Shown here piece by piece: positions 25,578 through 34,280 of a stretch of DNA of 64,000 bases. The translations under genes and the position numbers were made by a program. Every line of letters begins with the position of its first letter. Position 1 is the stretch's first letter. Source of the stretch: Candidatus Avedoeria danica (lineage in GTDB: Bacteria; Chloroflexota; Anaerolineae; Epilineales; Epilineaceae); the NCBI GenBank assembly GCA_016703025.1, contig JADJCV010000004.1:806001-870000 (forward strand). Reading direction: 5' to 3'. The notes beneath the pieces were generated by a model. It saw only the letters and a program-made list of their open reading frames with translations, made no database searches and had not been told where the DNA came from.

Positions 25578-26245
25578 GGCTGGATCGGCCTGAGCAGCAC
25601 GACGGTCGTGTCGTCCGCCAAGCGGTCGACCGCAACCCGATAGCTGTCCTGTGCGACGACGTCGCTGGCGCCCATGGCCGCCAGGAAGTGCGCCAGCGCT
25701 TCGCGCTCCGGCGGCGGTGGGTCGTCGAGCGGCAGCGCGGCGTGGACCGGGATGACGATGCCCGGCTCGAGCTTGCCGACGATCTCCGCGGCCTTCGCCG
25801 GCGGCAGGCGCCCGGCGCCGCCGATCGGCAGCAAGAGGACGTCGATCCGGCCGAGGGCCTCGAGCTCCGACTCGGACGGCACGTGGTCGGTGGCCCCCAG
25901 GTGGCACACCGTGACGTCGTCCGCGGTGTAAACGTAGGCCGTGTTCACCTGACGCTCGTCCAGCGGCCCCAACCGCGCGGGCAGCGTTCGAACGCCGATG
26001 ACGAAGACGCCCGCCTTCTCGTACTCGCCCGGGCCGTCGATCCAGCGGCCCGCGTGGACGCCCGCCGGCAGCATGGCCCGCCGGCTCACGGTGACGACGT
26101 CCGCCCGTTCGGCCGCCGCCGCGACGCCGGCCGTCGGCACCGGCGGCGGGTCGATCAGCACGGCGGCGCCGGCCGTGCGCAGTTCCACGCAACCCTCAGC
26201 GAGCCATCGGATGTCCAAGCGGTGCTCCTCGGCGGTGTCCGCCAT
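25574..26245 (-). CDS. Metallo-beta-lactamase-fold protein lacking the usual metal ligands
   Basis: A 223-residue relative of the UlaG-like MBL-fold proteins common in Chloroflexota. Shared landmarks are IRWLAEGCVELRTAGAAVLIDPP, GPGEYEKAGVFVIGVRT, NTAYVYTADDVTVCHLGATDHVP, RIDVLLLPIGGAGRLPPAKAAEIV and GIVIPVH. In relatives the N-terminal strand has a GHSC-type His and the second strand ends in an HxHxDH-like motif. Here the corresponding stretches are AEGC and TVSRRAML, so the His ligands are gone. It may be non-catalytic or bind something else. ATG 26245 is the start. It ends overlapping the HAD gene start (TTGA). Confidence 0.8.
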   Translation of the reverse strand: MADTAEEHRLDIRWLAEGCVELRTAGAAVLIDPPPVPTAGVAAAAERADVVTVSRRAMLPAGVHAGRWIDGPGEYEKAGVFVIGVRTLPARLGPLDERQVNTAYVYTADDVTVCHLGATDHVPSESELEALGRIDVLLLPIGGAGRLPPAKAAEIVGKLEPGIVIPVHAALPLDDPPPPEREALAHFLAAMGASDVVAQDSYRVAVDRLADDTTVVLLRPIQP

Positions 26246-26352
26246 GTGTCGGATCTGGCGTGTCGGATCTGGCGGTGCAGGATCTGCGCCGTGCGGGATG
26301 CATAGCGTGGGCGAAGATGCGGCGCGGGATCGGGGGAACTGCCGGAACGACG

Positions 26353-27456
26353 TCAGCTGCCGGAATCCAGCGCATCCTTCAGGTCGGAGATGTAGATCAC
26401 GACGTCTGCCGTCTGATGTTGCTCGGCCAGCCAGTCCTGCACCCGCTGCTCCCGCAACTTCAGCGCAAGCTCCGGATCGATGGCCCGCGCCGGATCCGTT
26501 TCGGTCACCTCGACGATGTGAAAGCCGAAGTCCGTCTTCACGACACCCGATCGCTGGCCGGACTGCAGGCCGGCGATCACGGCCTCGAGTTCGGCGCTCG
26601 GCAGGTTGCTGAAGCCGTCGATGATCGGCACCCAGCCGAGGTCGCCGCCGCCGCTCGCCGAGACCTCGTCTTTGGACGTGTCCGACGCGACCGTCGCAAA
26701 TTCCTCGCCCGCGTCGAGCCTCGCCAGTGCGGCCGTGCAGTCCGCTTCCGTGATGCACAGGATGTGCCGGGCGTGGCCGAAGAGAGCGGTCGACGGCACA
26801 TCGCGGCTGATCTCCTCGACGAACTTGCGGCCGACGATCGCCTGGCGCTCCATCGCAAAGACGTCGGCTTCCGAGACACCGGTGGCCGCGCGCGCCGCAT
26901 CGAAGTCGGCCGTCCCGCCAGCCTGCTGCCGGTACGCCGCGAGGCTGGCCTCGACCTCTTGGTTCGTCGCCGTGATCCCGCGCCGGGCCGATTCCTGTTC
27001 GATCAGTGCCTGGTCGATGATCTCGCTCAATACGTCGCGGCGCAGCGCCAAGAGCTGGCGCTGACCGGCGTCCGTGTTGGGGTCGAGGCCCTTGTCGACA
27101 TAATATCGCTGCGTGTCAAGGGCCTGCGTTTGGAAGTCCGCCAGCGGGATCGGCTGGCCGTTCACGGAGGCCGCAAGCTCGGTGGCCATCGTCGAGTCGG
27201 CGGGCGCGGTGCCGTCCGCGGTGCCCGTGTCGGCCCCGGCACCGACGACGGCCTTGCCGTTCTCGGCCGGCGCCGGCGCGTCCTCCGACGCGGCATCGCC
27301 GCCGACGTCGGCGCGACCCGATGCGTCCTCGCGGGCGGACGGGCTGCCGTCCTCCTCGCCGCCACTCGGCCGGCAGCCGGCGACGAAGCCGACGAGGAGG
27401 AGGGCACATGTGGGCACGATCCAACCATCGCGCCGCAGCGCGTGTTTCACTTGCAT
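26353..27456 (-). CDS. Lipoprotein peptidyl-prolyl isomerase (PrsA/SurA-like parvulin)
   Basis: A 367-residue extracellular folding factor. The signal peptide ends in a lipobox (LLLVGFVAGC, Cys about 28). An acidic low-complexity spacer of about 60 residues follows. A SurA_N-like helical chaperone region begins at ASVNGQPIPLADFQTQ and runs through ISEIIDQALIEQ-type helices. A parvulin PPIase domain from about residue 230 (HARHILCITEADCTAALARLDAGEEFATVASDTS) contains GGDLGWVP and ends GFHIVEV. It should catalyse prolyl isomerisation of exported proteins at the outer face of the membrane, fitting a window full of exoproteins. The ATG has a GGAG upstream. Confidence 0.93.
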   Translation of the reverse strand: MQVKHALRRDGWIVPTCALLLVGFVAGCRPSGGEEDGSPSAREDASGRADVGGDAASEDAPAPAENGKAVVGAGADTGTADGTAPADSTMATELAASVNGQPIPLADFQTQALDTQRYYVDKGLDPNTDAGQRQLLALRRDVLSEIIDQALIEQESARRGITATNQEVEASLAAYRQQAGGTADFDAARAATGVSEADVFAMERQAIVGRKFVEEISRDVPSTALFGHARHILCITEADCTAALARLDAGEEFATVASDTSKDEVSASGGGDLGWVPIIDGFSNLPSAELEAVIAGLQSGQRSGVVKTDFGFHIVEVTETDPARAIDPELALKLREQRVQDWLAEQHQTADVVIYISDLKDALDSGS

Positions 27457-27544
27457 CTCTTGCTCCGGTTGGTGGGCGGGACGCCGCAGTATATCCGACG
27501 AGGTCGCCTAAGCAAGACGCGGGCCGCCTGGTCGGCGCACGTCG

Positions 27545-29866
27545 TTACGCCGAACCGTCCTCTGTGCCGTCGGACCGATGGCTTCGGCGCGCGATCCACC
27601 GCTCTCGAACGGTTCGGACGACGGTCGACGGGCCGATTCTGCGCACCTTCTGCCAGGCCGCCTCAAGCCGGTCCGACAGCCCGTCCGACGGCTGGCGCCC
27701 GAATCGCTCGGCCACGTAGGCACGCGTGATCGTGGAGATTTCCTCGTCCGCCTCGGGAATCTTCCGGGACAGCCGTCGGCTGTACTCGCTCGGGGTCTCG
27801 GCGCGTGTCGGACCCACGCCGAGCCACCGGGCAACCCTCACGACCCGCCCGTAGCTGCGCTCGGCGGCACTCATCCCGGCCAGCGGGCGCTGCCACCACC
27901 ATCGGCCGCCGGCCGCGATCGCGGCGACGACGGTGATCACCGCCAGCAGCGGCCACCACCGGCCGAAGCCCTTCGCAGCCAAGGCGGCGGATTGGCCGCG
28001 CTCGGGCGACTGTTCGGCCGCCGGCGGGCGCTGGTCTTCCTCGGGCAACAGGTCCTCCGGCGGCCGGGCCGAATCGCCGGACGCCGGCGGCGCCTGTGAC
28101 GCGAGCTGGCGCGCATCGTCGGCCGTTGCCGGACGGTCAAGGGCCTGCTCGTTGGCCGTCGGCTCGAACTCGATCCAGCCGTAATCGGCAAAGAACACCT
28201 CGGGCCAGGTGTGGGCGTCGAAGTCGTGCAGGCGGCGGGCGGTTCCGGTGCCGAGCTGCTCGCCCCCGGCGTAGCCGGCGGCGAGCCGGGCCGGGATGCC
28301 GAGGCTGCGCGCCAGCACAACGAACGACGTGCTGTAGTAGTCGCAATACCCCTGCTGGATGTCGAACAGGAACCAGTCCGCCTTGTCCTGGCCGCGCGGC
28401 GGGTCGGGAATCGTCTCCGTGTAGCGCATGGATCGGCGAAGGTAAGACTCGATGGCCTTCGCCTTGTCCCAGCGCGTCGGCTCTTCGCCGGCGATCGAGA
28501 CCGCCAGGTCGCGCACGCGCTGGGGTACGGACTCCGGCAACTGCAGGTAACGCGCTGCCACCCAGTCCGGATCACCGGCGCGTTCGGCGCCTTGAAGCTC
28601 CGACGTGCTTGCCGCGCTGAGGTTCGACCAGACGGAGTACTGCCCCCCCTGCGGCAGAGCCGTACCGCTCTCGATCGCGAGCACGTCGCGGCCGCTGGCG
28701 GCGACCTCGAGCGTGGTGGGGATATCGAACCGATCCGGGGCGGCCAGCGCGTACAGCTGCGTAACCCCGGGCTTGAGCGTGCGCACCGTTTGCGTCACGG
28801 CCCGCGATGCTGCCCATGCGTCGCCGACCGGCTCGAGGGCGGTCGCCGTGCGCTGGTTGTCCGGCGTCCGGCGCCAGCCCTGTCCATCCCATGTGTCGAA
28901 AACCGCCATGCGGAAGTACCGCGCCGGAACGCCGTTCTGGCCGTCCAGCTCGACGTCGAACACCGGTTGGCTGCCGAGCTCAATGCTGCCGGTGAGCGGC
29001 ATGGCGTTGCCGAAACTGTTGCCCTCGCCGCGGATCGGGTAGTTCAAGTTCGGGAAGTAGCGGCCGGACAGCTTGCGCGTGCGTTCGGACATGGCCGACC
29101 ACGTCGCCGGCAGGTCGCGCAGGACCGCGCTCTGGATGCGCCCGGGCAGCACGAACGCCACGGCGATCGCCACGGCGGCGACGACGAGGCTGTCGCGCAG
29201 GAAGTCGAACTCCATCCCGGATCCGTGGTGAATCCGCTCGGCCTGCCAGCGCTCGAGGCGGAGCGCGATATGGGTGCGGGCGGCCAGCAGGAACGCGCAC
29301 AGCATGAAGAAGCCGATATAGGCGGCGTAGCCGTTGAGCCGTGCCGAGTACAGGCTGAACACGAGCGCGAACCCGCTCGGCAGCACAGCGCCCGACCAGC
29401 TGATGTAGCGCTCGGCGAACCACGTGCAGATGTACGCCAGCAGCCACAGGAGGAGTGCCATCGTGATCGTGAAGAACAGCGCCATCATGTCCGACTGGTC
29501 GCTCGTGAGCGGCATGCCGCTGCGGGCGACGTTTGGCCAGGCAAGGTACAGGTTCCGCACGTACGCCAAGCGGTCGGTCAAAGGCAGAGCATCAAAGCCG
29601 GCCGGGGCGCTCTGGTAGTCCGACACGAGCCCGGTGGCCAGGTAGAATGTGCACGCCGTGCCGATGACAGCACTCCAGCCGTGCGCGACGAGCACCGGCA
29701 TCCAGCGCCACGCCGACAACACGGCGCCAACGGCCACGCCGCCGAGGACGACCGGGGTCAGGATCGTGAGGCCGGGCACCCAGCCGGCGTTCTCGATCGA
29801 CCATGCCAGGCACAGCTGCATGCACCCAACGAGAATGATGCTCACCCACCCAGAAGGTCGTCGCAC
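27545..29866 (-). CDS. TgpA-like membrane transglutaminase-domain protein
   Basis: A 773-residue protein with a TgpA-type layout. An N-terminal block of about six membrane segments (DUF3488-like) runs to residue 250, then an extracellular beta-rich region. A transglutaminase-like cysteine-protease domain follows, with QGYCDYYSTSFVVLARSLGIPARLAAGYAGG carrying the catalytic Cys, LHDFDAHTWPEVFF the His and YGWIEFEPT the Asp region. A further membrane segment near 650 and a DUF4129-like C-terminus (ERSYGRVVRVARWLGVGPTRAETPSEYSRRL) complete it. Family members act on extracellular peptides or cell-wall proteins. It starts at GTG 29866; a GTG eight codons further on is an alternative. Confidence 0.92.
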   Translation of the reverse strand: MRRPSGWVSIILVGCMQLCLAWSIENAGWVPGLTILTPVVLGGVAVGAVLSAWRWMPVLVAHGWSAVIGTACTFYLATGLVSDYQSAPAGFDALPLTDRLAYVRNLYLAWPNVARSGMPLTSDQSDMMALFFTITMALLLWLLAYICTWFAERYISWSGAVLPSGFALVFSLYSARLNGYAAYIGFFMLCAFLLAARTHIALRLERWQAERIHHGSGMEFDFLRDSLVVAAVAIAVAFVLPGRIQSAVLRDLPATWSAMSERTRKLSGRYFPNLNYPIRGEGNSFGNAMPLTGSIELGSQPVFDVELDGQNGVPARYFRMAVFDTWDGQGWRRTPDNQRTATALEPVGDAWAASRAVTQTVRTLKPGVTQLYALAAPDRFDIPTTLEVAASGRDVLAIESGTALPQGGQYSVWSNLSAASTSELQGAERAGDPDWVAARYLQLPESVPQRVRDLAVSIAGEEPTRWDKAKAIESYLRRSMRYTETIPDPPRGQDKADWFLFDIQQGYCDYYSTSFVVLARSLGIPARLAAGYAGGEQLGTGTARRLHDFDAHTWPEVFFADYGWIEFEPTANEQALDRPATADDARQLASQAPPASGDSARPPEDLLPEEDQRPPAAEQSPERGQSAALAAKGFGRWWPLLAVITVVAAIAAGGRWWWQRPLAGMSAAERSYGRVVRVARWLGVGPTRAETPSEYSRRLSRKIPEADEEISTITRAYVAERFGRQPSDGLSDRLEAAWQKVRRIGPSTVVRTVRERWIARRSHRSDGTEDGSA

Positions 29867-30015
29867 GGGTCACGCTCCTCCGAGCGGCGTCCGATGCACG
29901 ACACATCCCGGACACCGCTTCCTGTCGGCGGGGCGCATTCGACTGCCGACCCTCGCCCTGCACTCGTTCCGTCGGCAAGATGCTCGGCGGGTCGGGGCGG
30001 ACCCAAGCACGGCCT

Positions 30016-30024
30016 ACCATAGCA
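30016..30024 (-). promoter_or_regulatory. Candidate extended -10 for the transglutaminase gene
   Basis: On the minus strand the sequence reads TGcTATGGT, about 150 bp upstream of GTG 29866. It matches the TGcTA pattern seen before other genes in the window. On the plus strand the same bases contain TACCAT, which could serve the divergent gene. Confidence 0.22.
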
Positions 30025-30102
30025 GCCGACAGCCGAACCCTCCAAGCGATGCCGCGCCGACCGGCCGATCGTCCGGCCGACCCACGCGATGATACGGCCG
30101 TG

Positions 30103-31341
30103 ATGGCCGGGCCGTTCACCCCGCCGGCAAGCCTCGACGCGCCGCAGCGCCTTGAACTGGCCCGCTCCGCCGGGAAGCTCGCGCTGGCTGTGGCCACGGG
30201 CGTGGACCCGCGCGCCCTTGCCCGCACCACGGCCGAGATCGTCGCGGCTTGCGGCGATCCGGCGGCCGAAGCGATCGTCCGCTGGGCGGAGGCGGAAGGT
30301 ATCGCCGCGCTCATCGCGCCGTCGCTGGGTCCGATGGCACCGACGGCCGTCGCTGCCGGCTTGGCGGACACGGCGCGGCGCGTTGCGGATCGCGCGGTCG
30401 TGCTGGCCGCCGACCGGGCGCGGCTGGCCGGCGCCCTCACGTCGGCGGGCGTGCCGTGGCGGCCACTCAAGGGCGCGTGGCTGGCCGACAACGCCTATCC
30501 CGACCCGACGCTGCGACCGATGGCGGACACGGACATCTACGTGCCGCCCGAGCACGTCCCGGCGGCGGACGCGGCGCTGAGCGGTATGGGCTATCGACAC
30601 GCCGGCACGAGCTGGAAGCACGACGCGTACGCCATGCCGGGTGCCGCCGTCGTCGACTGGCGGGGCGAGCATCCGGACAACCCGCGGCCGGTCGACGTTC
30701 ATCCGCGCGTCCTGGAAGGGTTCCGAGGGCTGACGCTCGACATCGGTGCGCTCACCGCATCGCCGGAGGCGACTGCCGCGATGCCGGTCGATCCTTGGCC
30801 GGACGATGCGGCGATGCTGCTCCACATCACCGCTCACGCGACGGTGGACGCCCTCAGCCGAAAGCTGCGGCTGCTGTCCCTCGTCGATGTCGGCGTCGTC
30901 GCATCGCGCGCCACCGATCGGACATGGCAGCGGGCCGTCGACGTGGCGGCGACGCCGCATGCCGCTCGGTTCATCTGGCCGGCGCTGTACCTTGCCGCGC
31001 GCGAACTCGACGCGCATGTGCCGTGCACGGTGCTCGAAGGCCTCGCCCGACACGTCCGGGCGCCGCTGCGCCGTTGGGCTGACGGTGTCGATGTCGACCA
31101 AGTGGCCCGCGCGGGCATGGCGACCGCTCGGAGGCCGCTGCTGGAGACCCCGCGCATGTGGCCGCTCAACGCACGCGAAACCGGCACGGTGGTCCGTTGG
31201 ATCGCCTGGCCGCCGCGCAGCGCGCTGGCCGATCGGTATCCGCGCCTCGCGTCATCACCGCACTGGCCGCTCGCCTTCGCGCTCCACGTCGCCGACTCGT
31301 GGCGCACCGCGCGCCACAGATGGCGGTTGCGGGACCGGTAG
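30103..31341 (+). CDS. Uncharacterised nucleotidyltransferase-family protein (NTP_transf_5-like)
   Basis: A 412-residue protein whose centre carries the DNA polymerase-beta-type nucleotidyltransferase signature of the PF14907-like group: LKGAWLADNAYPDPTLRPMADTDIYV, with the D-x-D metal-binding pair. VDVHPRVLEGFRG supplies a later acidic residue, and DDAAMLLHITAHATVDALSRKLRLLSLVDVG is a typical helical segment. Members are often found in exopolysaccharide and secondary-metabolite clusters; the transferred group is unknown. The start is not decided by a ribosome site: ATG 30103 was chosen, ATG 30049 and GTG/ATG codons before it are in frame. Confidence 0.8.
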   Translation: MAGPFTPPASLDAPQRLELARSAGKLALAVATGVDPRALARTTAEIVAACGDPAAEAIVRWAEAEGIAALIAPSLGPMAPTAVAAGLADTARRVADRAVVLAADRARLAGALTSAGVPWRPLKGAWLADNAYPDPTLRPMADTDIYVPPEHVPAADAALSGMGYRHAGTSWKHDAYAMPGAAVVDWRGEHPDNPRPVDVHPRVLEGFRGLTLDIGALTASPEATAAMPVDPWPDDAAMLLHITAHATVDALSRKLRLLSLVDVGVVASRATDRTWQRAVDVAATPHAARFIWPALYLAARELDAHVPCTVLEGLARHVRAPLRRWADGVDVDQVARAGMATARRPLLETPRMWPLNARETGTVVRWIAWPPRSALADRYPRLASSPHWPLAFALHVADSWRTARHRWRLRDR

Positions 31342-31390
31342 GACGAACGCGCGCGAGCGATCGCCCGTGCCCCGGGACGATTCCGTCCGC

Positions 31391-32095
31391 TCAATCCGTG
31401 CGATGCATCGGGCTTTGTGTCGCCTCGCTCAGCGCATCCATGCGCAGGATCGTCCAGAACTCGGGCCCCCGTTCAACGACGCTCTCGTACTGGTACTTCT
31501 CGAGGACCTTGTCGACCTGTGACGCGAACAGATCGGCCATCGAGGCGATGTCGTCAATGCTGAGCGGATGCTTGATCATGACCCCGCTGCGTTCACCCGG
31601 CACCCCGTGCCGCTCCGCGTAGGCCAGGAGGATCTTGGCGACGCGCGCCGGCGGGTCGATCTGGTCGTCCAGGAGTCGCTTGTTCATGGACCGCACCATC
31701 TCCGCGAGGCTGTGCAGCACGGCATCGCAGGCCGTCGGATTCGTGTGAACCATGTCCAAGAAGGCGTCGCGGTGGAGCGCGACCAGCGTGCTGTCCGCCA
31801 TCGCCGTTGCGGTGGCGCTGCGCGGCTCGCCGTCCAGCAGCGCAAAGCCGCCGAAGGAATCGCCGGGATAGAGGCTGACGAGCGTCAACACCTGCCCGGT
31901 CGGCGAAGTTGTCGTGATGCGCACCTCGCCGGAGTCGACGATGAACAGCTCGCTCCCCCGCTCGCCCTCGTCGAAGACGATGGTGCCGGCTGCGATCTGC
32001 CGGCGCTGGGTAAGGTCGGCCAGTGTCTCGAGCGCGGTGTCGCTCAGGCCGGAGGTGAGGAAGCAGCGACGAAGCGCATCGGAGGCTCGTGACAT
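31391..32095 (-). CDS. Crp/Fnr-type transcription regulator
   Basis: A 234-residue protein with an N-terminal cyclic-nucleotide-binding beta roll (GTIVFDEGERGSELFIVDSGEVRIT, then SLYPGDSFGGFALLDGEPRSATATA, where the FGGFALLDGEPRSATA phosphate-binding cassette is well kept). A dimerisation helix follows (AVLHSLAEMVRSMNKRLLDD), then a C-terminal winged-helix region (HPLSIDDIASMADLFASQVDKVLEKYQ). The recognition helix lacks the usual Arg/Glu pattern of Crp, so its DNA target could differ or the HTH may be weak. The cassette Arg-Ser-Ala-Thr suggests that cAMP or c-di-GMP binding is possible. It stands alone, with 96 bp to the upstream glycosyltransferase gene on the same strand. Confidence 0.87.
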   Translation of the reverse strand: MSRASDALRRCFLTSGLSDTALETLADLTQRRQIAAGTIVFDEGERGSELFIVDSGEVRITTTSPTGQVLTLVSLYPGDSFGGFALLDGEPRSATATAMADSTLVALHRDAFLDMVHTNPTACDAVLHSLAEMVRSMNKRLLDDQIDPPARVAKILLAYAERHGVPGERSGVMIKHPLSIDDIASMADLFASQVDKVLEKYQYESVVERGPEFWTILRMDALSEATQSPMHRTD

Positions 32096-32191
32096 GGGTA
32101 TGGGCTCTCTCTCGGCAACGGCGGAACGGACGAACGGACTCGAAACGCATTGTGCGGAGTTTGGCGGTGATGCGCAAGGGTCGCCGCTTGC

Positions 32192-33349
32192 TCAGTCGCC
32201 CGCCACTGCCACGGCATACACCTCCGCCGTCGCCAACGCCGTCCGTCGCCACGTGGCCGTCGCGGCATGCGCGCGGCCGTCCTCACCCAACCGCGCGCGC
32301 AGCGACGCATTCGTTCCGAGTGCCGCGAGCGCGAGTTCGAGCGCCGTGCCGGCCGTCGGGTCCGCCACCAGCGCCCCGCACGGCGCGGCGTCCCTCAACC
32401 CGCCGCGGCCGGACGACACGACCGGGCATCCCGAGGCCAGCGCCTCGAGCGCCGTCAGACCGAAGCCCTCGTGCAGCCCGACGCAGGCCGTCAGCTCAGC
32501 GCCGGCGTAGAGCGCGTGGAGCGTCGCGTCGTCGACCGGGCCGATGGGCAGAACGCGTTCTGCGACGCCAAGCGCCGCGGCGGTCGCGCGCACGCCGGCG
32601 TCCGCGTCGCCCTCCGGGCCGACGAGGACCAGGTTCGGCACCGGCTCGCCGACTTGACGGTGGACATGCGCGTACGCCTCCACCAGCCGAACGACGTTCT
32701 TCAACACGGTGCACGCCCCGACATGCAGCCACCACCGCCGGCCGACGACGCCGGCCAGTTCGTCCGACAGTGGCGCGGGCGGCTGCATCCAGTGCTCGCC
32801 GGCGCCCGGTCGGACGATGCGCATCCGGGTCGCGGTGTGCGGCCAGCGCCGGAGGACCGCTTCGCCCGTCGAGCGCGACACGCACACGATGGCCGTCGCC
32901 CGCGGTACGGACGCGCGGAGCCAAAGGCCGGCCAGCCAGCGTTCGCGGTACGGGAAGAGCGCCGGCACGTCGATCACGGCCGTGTCGTGCACGGTGACGA
33001 CCGTCGGGCGGTCGTGGCGAAGCGGCGCGCGGCCGGTCGTCGCGTGAAAGAGCGCGATGCCCGGTTGCCGAGCCTGTCGGGCGGCTTCCCACTGCAGCCA
33101 GGCCAGGGTCGGGCGGCGGATCAATGCCGGCGGCGGCGGCGCGATGTGCGCGCGTGGGCTCGGACCCTGACCGGCGTGGAACCGGGCCAACCAGGCATCC
33201 GGCCGATTCGTCAGCGGCACGACGGTCAGGGGGCGGCCGGCGGCGCGGTCGGGCAGGTGCGCGATCAGCTCGGCCACATACCGTCCGACGCCGCCCGTTC
33301 CCGGCCGCACCGGGCTGGCGTCGACGGCCACGACCAGCGGCCGTGTCAA
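32192..33349 (-). CDS. GT4-family glycosyltransferase
   Basis: A 385-residue GT-B fold retaining glycosyltransferase of family 4. The N-terminal domain has VAVDASPVRPGTGGVGRYVAEL, the glycine loop for donor/acceptor binding. The C-terminal domain contains NLVLVGPEGDADAG, VLPIGPVDDATLHALYAGAEL and the E-x7-E motif EGFGLTALEALASGCPVVSS. It probably adds a sugar from a nucleotide-sugar donor to a cell-surface glycan. The start is TTG 33349, which overlaps the rpiA TGA as TTGA, so the gene is coupled to rpiA. The family name is secure, the sugar unknown. Confidence 0.92.
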   Translation of the reverse strand: MTRPLVVAVDASPVRPGTGGVGRYVAELIAHLPDRAAGRPLTVVPLTNRPDAWLARFHAGQGPSPRAHIAPPPPALIRRPTLAWLQWEAARQARQPGIALFHATTGRAPLRHDRPTVVTVHDTAVIDVPALFPYRERWLAGLWLRASVPRATAIVCVSRSTGEAVLRRWPHTATRMRIVRPGAGEHWMQPPAPLSDELAGVVGRRWWLHVGACTVLKNVVRLVEAYAHVHRQVGEPVPNLVLVGPEGDADAGVRATAAALGVAERVLPIGPVDDATLHALYAGAELTACVGLHEGFGLTALEALASGCPVVSSGRGGLRDAAPCGALVADPTAGTALELALAALGTNASLRARLGEDGRAHAATATWRRTALATAEVYAVAVAGD

Positions 33350-34080
33350 CGCGTTCGCGTGCGGACCGTCACCCCGTCGGCGGTGGCGATGAACGCGGTA
33401 TCCGCGAGTCCGAGGAACAGCCCCGTGGCCACGACGCCGGGCCGTTCGCGCAGCGCGCGCTCGACTTCCGCACCGTTGGCAATGCCCGCGGCGAACCGGC
33501 AGTCGAGGATCAGGAGCTGGTCGTCCGTGACGACGGCCTCCCCGTCCGGCCGAAGACGCAGCGTCGGTTCGGCACCGAGGGCGCGGATGGCGCGCAGGTG
33601 GGTCTGCCAGGCGAAGGGGACGATCGCCACCGGCAGCGGTGCCCTCGTGCCGAGTCGATCGACGACCTTGCTACCGTCCGCCACCACGACGAACCGCGCG
33701 GCGGCCCGCGCGACGATCTTCTCCCGCAGGAGCGCAGCGCCGAGCCCCTTGATCAAGTCGATCGAAGGATCGATCTCGTCCGCGCCGTCGATCGCCAGAT
33801 CGAGCTCGGGCACGACGGCGAGCGTGGCCAGCGGGATGCCGAGCGCACCGGCGAGCCGCTCGGTGGCCGTCGATGTCGGGACCGCGACGATGTCCCGGAG
33901 CTCGCCCGTCGCCAGCCGACGCCCGACGGCGCGCGTCGCCCAGTCGGCCGTCGAGCCCGTGCCGAGGCCGAGGCGCATGCCGCTGAGGACGAGCGCGGCG
34001 GCAGCCTCGCCGGCCGACTCCTTGGCGGCGTCGATGGCGCTGGAATGGCGCGTCTGGTCGGCGGTTTCGTTCCCGGTCAC
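33346..34080 (-). CDS. rpiA: Ribose-5-phosphate isomerase A
   Basis: A 244-residue enzyme of the non-oxidative pentose phosphate pathway that interconverts ribose-5-phosphate and ribulose-5-phosphate. Signature segments are MRLGLGTGSTADWATRAVGRR (phosphate-binding loop), DGADEIDPSIDLIKGLGAALLREKIVA with the catalytic Asp/Glu/Lys, and the closing EVERALRERPGVVATGLFLGLAD. The start is GTG 34080 (MTGNETADQ). The adjoining 200 bp hold a 13-bp repeat pair and a 15-bp tandem array with a minus-strand TATACT 60 bp upstream of the start. The stop overlaps the TTG of the GT4 gene. Confidence 0.96.
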   Translation of the reverse strand: MTGNETADQTRHSSAIDAAKESAGEAAAALVLSGMRLGLGTGSTADWATRAVGRRLATGELRDIVAVPTSTATERLAGALGIPLATLAVVPELDLAIDGADEIDPSIDLIKGLGAALLREKIVARAAARFVVVADGSKVVDRLGTRAPLPVAIVPFAWQTHLRAIRALGAEPTLRLRPDGEAVVTDDQLLILDCRFAAGIANGAEVERALRERPGVVATGLFLGLADTAFIATADGVTVRTRTR

Positions 34081-34103
34081 ATCCGTGCTCGCTCGGTGCC
34101 GTT

Positions 34104-34129
34104 CTGTTCCATCGAACTGTTCCATCGAA
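34104..34129. repeat. 13-bp tandem duplication
   Basis: CTGTTCCATCGAA occurs twice in direct contact (34104-34116 and 34117-34129), between rpiA and the adjoining 15-bp array. It could form part of the 5' leader of rpiA. Confidence 0.85.
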
Positions 34130-34134
34130 CCGTC

Positions 34135-34224
34135 GGGCAGTATAACTTCAGGCAGAACATCATCGCGCAGAACATCATCGCACAGACTAGCTTCGGGCAG
34201 TCTAGCTTCGGGCAGTATAACACC
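34135..34224. repeat. Six-unit 15-bp tandem array between divergent rpiA and alaX-like genes
   Basis: Six contiguous units of 15 bp: types GGGCAGTATAACTTC, xGGCAGAACATCATC and GGGCAGTCTAGCTTC. Units 1 and 6 contain AGTATAAC: read on the minus strand unit 1 gives TATACT about 60 bp before rpiA, and on the plus strand unit 6 gives TATAAC about 60 bp before the alaX-like ATG. There are no spacers. It is AT-richer than its surroundings. One plus frame reads it as pentapeptides but belongs to no gene. Confidence 0.85.
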
Positions 34225-34280
34225 GTGCCGGGCCCGCTTCCGGCACAGGATCGCCCTCCCCCGACCCTCGAGGCCGACGC

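Noticed and set aside
34135..34224. CRISPR array
   Set aside because: The units are only 15 bp, directly abutting, with no unique spacers and no cas genes anywhere in the window. The same holds for the 16-bp array at 39925.
34104..34260. Pentapeptide-repeat protein coded across the 15-bp array
   Set aside because: One plus frame reads the units as five-residue repeats, but it covers only six repeats, runs antiphase through the alaX-like gene and has no start or codon bias of its own.
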